Origin: an uncultured Bacilli bacterium
GTDB lineage: Bacteria > Bacillota_I > Bacilli_A > RF39 > UBA660
NCBI GenBank assembly: GCA_934133015.1
Contig: CAKPAQ010000032.1
Location: 1-8,117, forward strand
Direction: 5' to 3'
DNA length: 8,117 bases
This document shows positions 5,975 to 8,117 of the stretch, piece by piece (positions within the stretch are counted from its first letter, which is position 1; each line of letters opens with the position of its first letter). The position numbers were made by a program, and so were the translations under genes. The notes below the pieces were generated by a model. That model did no database searches and was not told the DNA's origin. It saw only the letters and a list, made by a program, of their open reading frames with translations.

Positions 5975-6403
5975 ATGACAAGTTTTATGCAAAAGAAAGA
6001 AACTGTTGATCGTAAATGGTATGTAATTGATGCCCAAGATCAACCATTAGGTAGAGTTGCTTCTAAAGCTGCACATATGCTTAGAGGAAAACACAAACCT
6101 ACTTATACACCACATATTGATTGCGGTGATTACATTATAATTATCAACGCTAAAGAAGCTAAATTAACTGGAAACAAATTAGACAAGAAGATGTATTATA
6201 ATCACTCTATGTATCCAGGTGGATTAAGAGAAAGAACAGCAAAAGAAATGAAAGAAAAATATCCAGTTGAAATGATGGAAAGAGCAGTTAAAGGAATGCT
6301 TCCTCATAACAGACTAGGACGTCAAATGTATAAAAAATTATTTGTATATGAAGGAGAAACTCATCCACATATGGCTCAAAAGCCTACTGTGATTGAGCTT
6401 TAA
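5975..6403 (+). CDS. rplM: 50S ribosomal protein L13
   Basis: This is a 142-residue, full-length L13 (uL13), an early-assembly protein of the large subunit that binds 23S rRNA. Family blocks are RKWYVIDAQDQPLGRVAS (13-30), the LRGKHKPTYTPHIDCGDYIIIINA region (36-59), YYNHSMYPGGL (74-84), and AVKGMLPHNRLGRQM (104-118), with the C-terminal HPHMAQKP. The ribosome binding site AGGAG (5963-5967) is 7 bases before the ATG. It is the first gene of the two-gene L13-S9 operon, behind a strong promoter and a structured leader. Confidence 0.99.
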   Translation: MTSFMQKKETVDRKWYVIDAQDQPLGRVASKAAHMLRGKHKPTYTPHIDCGDYIIIINAKEAKLTGNKLDKKMYYNHSMYPGGLRERTAKEMKEKYPVEMMERAVKGMLPHNRLGRQMYKKLFVYEGETHPHMAQKPTVIEL

Positions 6404-6418
6404 TAGGAGGGTTTATCA

Positions 6419-6838
6419 ATGGCTAAAAATAAAGTTTATACTGGTACAGGTAGAAGAAAAACTAGCGTAGCTAGAGTTAAATTAGTATCAGGAAATGGAA
6501 AAATTACTGTTAATGGTAAAGACGTTCATGACTATTTACCATATGAAACCCTAATCATGGATTTACAACAACCATTAGTTTTAACTAATACTAAAGATAT
6601 ATTTGATGTAGACGCTACTGTTAATGGTGGAGGATTCTCTGGACAAACAGGAGCTATCCGTTTAGGAATTACTCGTGCATTACTTAAGTATGATGAAACA
6701 ACAGCTAAAGATTCTGAAAATAGTTTCAGAAAAATATTAAAACCTGCTGGATTCATTACACGTGATGCTCGTAAGAAAGAACGTAAAAAACCTGGTCTTA
6801 AGAAAGCACGTCGTGCACCTCAATTCTCAAAGAGATAA
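6419..6838 (+). CDS. rpsI: 30S ribosomal protein S9
   Basis: This is a 139-residue S9 (uS9), which sits in the 30S head and whose C-terminal tail reaches the P-site tRNA. GTGRRKTSVARV (9-20), VNGGGFSGQTGAIRLGITRALL (69-90) and the basic tail ending in APQFSKR are typical, including the terminal Lys-Arg that contacts tRNA. The ribosome binding site AGGAGGG (6404-6410) starts right after the rplM stop, and the two genes are 15 bases apart, so they are co-transcribed. A strong terminator follows. Confidence 0.99.
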   Translation: MAKNKVYTGTGRRKTSVARVKLVSGNGKITVNGKDVHDYLPYETLIMDLQQPLVLTNTKDIFDVDATVNGGGFSGQTGAIRLGITRALLKYDETTAKDSENSFRKILKPAGFITRDARKKERKKPGLKKARRAPQFSKR

Positions 6839-6853
6839 AATTATATGGATATC

Positions 6854-6887
6854 AAAAGCTTTGGAAAATTCCAGAGCTTTTTTTCTT
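6854..6887 (+). terminator. Strong Rho-independent terminator after rpsI
   Basis: A long stem pairs AAAAGCTTTGGAA (6854-6866) with TTCCAGAGCTTTT (6869-6881), with a single T-G wobble and a tiny A-rich loop. The seven-T tract is at 6878-6884. It begins 15 bases after the rpsI stop. Confidence 0.92.
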
Positions 6888-6913
6888 GACTTTAAACCAA
6901 ATAGTATTATAAT
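6886..6913 (+). promoter_or_regulatory. Promoter of the metal-resistance operon (cadC-cadA)
   Basis: A -35 box TTGACT (6886-6891) and a consensus -10 box TATAAT (6908-6913) have 16-base spacing. The -35 box touches the T-tract of the rpsI terminator. The predicted start point, around 6920, lies inside the operator described next. Confidence 0.78.
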
Positions 6914-6918
6914 TGAAT

Positions 6919-6938
6919 ATATGAACAAATATTCATAT
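6919..6938 (+). promoter_or_regulatory. CadC/SmtB-family operator (imperfect palindrome)
   Basis: Arms ATATGAA (6919-6925) and TTCATAT (6932-6938) are perfect inverted repeats around a 6-base centre, CAAATA. This is the TGAA-N6-TTCA pattern typical of ArsR/SmtB-family sensors such as CzrA, SmtB and CadC. It covers the predicted transcription start, six bases after the -10 box. Repressor binding there would block initiation; metal would release it. Confidence 0.8.
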
Positions 6939-6957
6939 GTTGTATTAAATAACATAT
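6935..6957 (+). repeat. Second inverted repeat overlapping the operator
   Basis: ATATGTT (6935-6941) and AACATAT (6951-6957) are perfect 7-base arms separated by 9 bases. The left arm shares ATAT with the right arm of the main operator. It may be a secondary repressor site or an mRNA hairpin before the ribosome binding site (AAGGAGGT, 6973-6980). Confidence 0.45.
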
Positions 6958-6984
6958 AATGATAATAATAATAAGGAGGTAAAA

Positions 6985-7335
6985 ATGAATCAAGAATGTG
7001 AATGTAATATACTTCACCAAGAAAAGGTTGATGAAGTAAAGAAAAACATGTTATCAGAAGATATTCTGATAGATATTTCAGAATTATTTAAAGTACTTGG
7101 TGATTCAACTAGAATGAAAATAATATGTTCACTAATGGAAGGTGAACTTTGTGTTTGTGACATAACTAATATAACCAATTCAACCCAATCAGCCATATCT
7201 CACCAACTACGTATTTTAAAACAAGCCAAATTAGTTAAATCACGTAGAGATGGTAAAATTATTTATTATTCATTAGATGATAATCATGTAGAAAAATTAT
7301 TTAAGTTAGGATGTGAACATGTTGAAGAAATATAA
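6985..7335 (+). CDS. cadC: CadC/SmtB-type metal-sensing ArsR-family repressor
   Basis: This is a 116-residue winged-helix repressor of the ArsR/SmtB family. LFKVLGDSTRMKIICSLMEGELCVCDI (34-60) leads into the recognition helix STQSAISHQLRILKQAKLVKSRRDGKIIYYSL (66-97). Two metal sites can be read. The alpha3N site has Cys56 and Cys58 in ELCVCD plus N-terminal Cys5 and Cys7. The alpha5 site has Asp99, His101, His112 and Glu115, with the same +2/+11/+3 spacing as in staphylococcal CadC and CzrA. Both sites together point to a CadC-like sensor of Cd(II), Pb(II) and Zn(II); the metal itself is an inference. The start at 6985 has an excellent ribosome binding site, AAGGAGGT. Its own operator overlaps the promoter, so it is autoregulated. 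The end overlaps the start of the metal ATPase gene, the expected target. Confidence 0.95.
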   Translation: MNQECECNILHQEKVDEVKKNMLSEDILIDISELFKVLGDSTRMKIICSLMEGELCVCDITNITNSTQSAISHQLRILKQAKLVKSRRDGKIIYYSLDDNHVEKLFKLGCEHVEEI

Positions 7336-7762
7336 TTATACTTTAAAAAATCTAGATTGCGCTAATTGTGCAAATAAAATTCAGACTAAGATATCATCTT
7401 ATCCAGAATATAAAAACGTTGTTGTTAACTTTTCTACTTTACGTTTAAGTTTTCAAACTGATATGGATCAATCAAAAGTAAAATCAGCTATAACTAAGAT
7501 AGTTAACAGTCTTGAACCAGAAATAGAAGTATTAGATAATAATGAAAAAAGTAATATTAAAAAAGATTATAGTATTATAAGATTATTGATAGGTATATTA
7601 ATTGGTATAATTGGCTTTTCTATTGATTTACCACTTCATCTTAGTGAAGTACTAGTAATATTATCATATATAATTTGTGCTTCTTCTATACTTTTTGTAA
7701 TTAGTGCTACACTATTATATTTACTCTTTAAATCATTAATTTTATCTATTAATAACTTATAA
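7319..7762 (+). CDS. cadA: 5' fragment of a Cd/Zn/Pb-exporting P-type ATPase (CadA/ZntA-like), truncated
   Basis: The ORF gives 147 residues from the ATG at 7319, against roughly 600-800 for a full CadA. It begins with a heavy-metal-associated domain: YTLKNLDCANCANKIQ carries the CxxC metal site in the form LDCANC, typical of Cd/Zn/Pb rather than Cu pumps. A short acidic linker follows (EPEIEVLDNNEK), then the first membrane helices (IIRLLIGILIGIIGFSIDLPLHLSEVLVILSYII). CadA-like sequence stops at about base 7675, where a VGxDVL-like continuation is expected. The remaining residues to 7762 are only the reverse complement of the helicase fragment. All phosphorylation (DKTGT), ion-binding (CPC) and nucleotide domains are missing, so this copy cannot pump metal. 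The ATG at 7319 is preferred over GTG at 7313 because AGGA at 7308-7311 lies 7 bases before it. It overlaps cadC by 17 bases. Confidence 0.85.
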   Translation: MLKKYNYTLKNLDCANCANKIQTKISSYPEYKNVVVNFSTLRLSFQTDMDQSKVKSAITKIVNSLEPEIEVLDNNEKSNIKKDYSIIRLLIGILIGIIGFSIDLPLHLSEVLVILSYIICASSILFVISATLLYLLFKSLILSINNL

Positions 7763-8117
7763 TCTACTTTATCATATATTTTAACAGGTATATTATTATT
7801 TCTTCTAACCGCACTAAAATGTTTTAAACCTAATATTTTATTAGAATATTCTATAATCTCTGGACTTGATCTATATGTCTTATTCAATTCTACATATTTG
7901 CTCTCTCCATCAAAAACATCTTCTAATGTATTTAAATTATCATATTTATAAAAAGGATTAATAGTTTGATTAACATCACCTAATATAGTAAAATCAGTAT
8001 TTCTAAATAACAATTTAATTATTTTATATTGTAATAATGTATAATCTTGTGCCTCATCAATTACAACTAACTTAGTACTAACTCTATAAGGTATATTTGA
8101 AAGCAAAAATTTATGAT
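7636..8117 (-). CDS. Fragment of a UvrD/HelD-type superfamily 1 helicase, truncated at both ends in the window
   Basis: The minus-strand frame is open from the window edge (8117) to a TGA at 7636. Motif II is VVIDEAQDYTLLQY, motif III is FTILGDVNQTI (GDxxQ), and the motif IV region is ELNKTYRSSPEIIEYSNKIL. This set fits UvrD-like helicases, particularly the HelD group that removes stalled RNA polymerase from DNA. The match continues through SVALITKSIEEAQIIYDN and ends near base 7663. The last nine or so codons are antisense to the cadA fragment. Motifs V and VI (the usual LAKGLEFD and TRA segments) are absent, so the protein as written would be inactive. The TTG at 8106 is internal: HKF precedes it in frame. 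No ribosome binding site or promoter belongs to this fragment within the window. Confidence 0.85.
   Translation of the reverse strand, partial: HKFLLSNIPYRVSTKLVVIDEAQDYTLLQYKIIKLLFRNTDFTILGDVNQTINPFYKYDNLNTLEDVFDGESKYVELNKTYRSSPEIIEYSNKILGLKHFSAVRRNNNIPVKIYDKVDYKLLIDKINDLKSKYNSVALITKSIEEAQIIYDNITSTSLR
7660..7674. repeat. Small palindrome at the cadA/helicase junction
   Basis: ATTAT (7660-7664) and ATAAT (7670-7674) are inverted around CATAT. Both truncated genes lose recognisable homology within or right beside this segment, so it marks the likely breakpoint. Such a short AT palindrome could also occur by chance. Confidence 0.5.

Noticed and set aside
6532..6756. Minus-strand frame inside rpsI
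   Set aside because: It is fully antisense to a confident ribosomal protein gene and has no family resemblance or ribosome binding site.
6762..6959. Plus-strand frame across the end of rpsI and the terminator
   Set aside because: It is rpsI read in another frame followed by translated terminator and cadC promoter; no start signal of its own.
7014..7196. Minus-strand frame inside cadC
   Set aside because: It is antisense to a confident repressor gene, with no independent coding evidence.
7313..7318. GTG start for the CadA fragment
   Set aside because: The ATG at 7319 has AGGA at proper spacing. The GTG would put the site only one base away.
7633..7650. Hairpin ACTTCA (7633-7638) with TGAAGT (7645-7650) as a terminator for the helicase or cadA
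   Set aside because: There is no T-tract on either strand next to it, and it lies inside the CadA-like coding sequence, so it is probably incidental.
1..8117. Mycoplasma genetic code (TGA as Trp)
   Set aside because: Trp codons are TGG throughout, and TGA is used as a real stop in the overlapping ecfT/truA junction and at 5855-5857.
1..8117. CRISPR arrays, tRNA/rRNA genes, insertion sequences or phage attachment sites
   Set aside because: No regularly spaced repeats, cloverleaf-like segments, transposase motifs or flanking direct repeats were seen.

Overview
The window is very AT-rich DNA from a low-G+C Gram-positive relative. It uses the standard bacterial code: TGG encodes Trp, and TGA is a genuine stop at the ends of ecfT, the 5141-5857 gene and the helicase fragment. 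This argues against the Mycoplasma code. The gene order ecfA1-ecfA2-ecfT-truA-(unknown)-rplM-rpsI is the classic Firmicutes arrangement. The first gene ends in a surface-protein domain that I recall from uncultured gut Bacilli/Mycoplasmatota-like lineages (RF39-type). My best guess is an uncultured, host-associated Bacilli/Mollicutes-related bacterium; this is inference.

Layout, left to right. (1) 1-651: the 3' part of a Ser/Thr-rich secreted or pilin-like surface protein, ending at a terminator. (2) 746-1216: a small unrecognised protein with a faint nucleotidyltransferase-like look, with its own promoter. (3) 1285-2037: a short-chain dehydrogenase with its own extended -10 promoter and a terminator. 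(4) 2158-5857: a tight, overlapping operon. It holds the two ATPases and the membrane subunit of an energy-coupling factor (ECF) vitamin transporter, tRNA pseudouridine synthase TruA, and an unknown helical protein. (5) 5858-6887: rplM-rpsI (L13-S9) with a strong promoter, a structured leader like the L13 autoregulatory leaders, and a strong terminator. (6) 6886-7335: a CadC/SmtB-type metal-sensing repressor with its promoter and operator, overlapping (7) the 5' end of a Cd/Zn/Pb P-type ATPase gene. (8) On the minus strand from the right edge, the 3' part of a UvrD/HelD-type helicase.

Two things stand out. First, the ECF ATPases have lost motifs in a split pattern. EcfA1 keeps Walker A but has lost the catalytic Glu, Q-loop Gln, signature and H-loop His. 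EcfA2 keeps the signature, Q-loop and catalytic Glu, but has a substituted Walker A and no H-loop His. Neither composite ATP site has a full catalytic set, yet all three ORFs are intact. Second, the metal ATPase and the helicase are both cut off where they meet, tail to tail, at a small palindrome near 7660-7674. This is either a real rearrangement that broke two genes or an assembly chimera near the end of the sequence.

I saw no tRNA, rRNA, CRISPR array, insertion sequence or attachment site. The longest gene-free gaps (94 bp at 652-745, 120 bp at 2038-2157, 117 bp at 5858-5974, 146 bp at 6839-6984) are filled by the terminators, promoters and leader listed.
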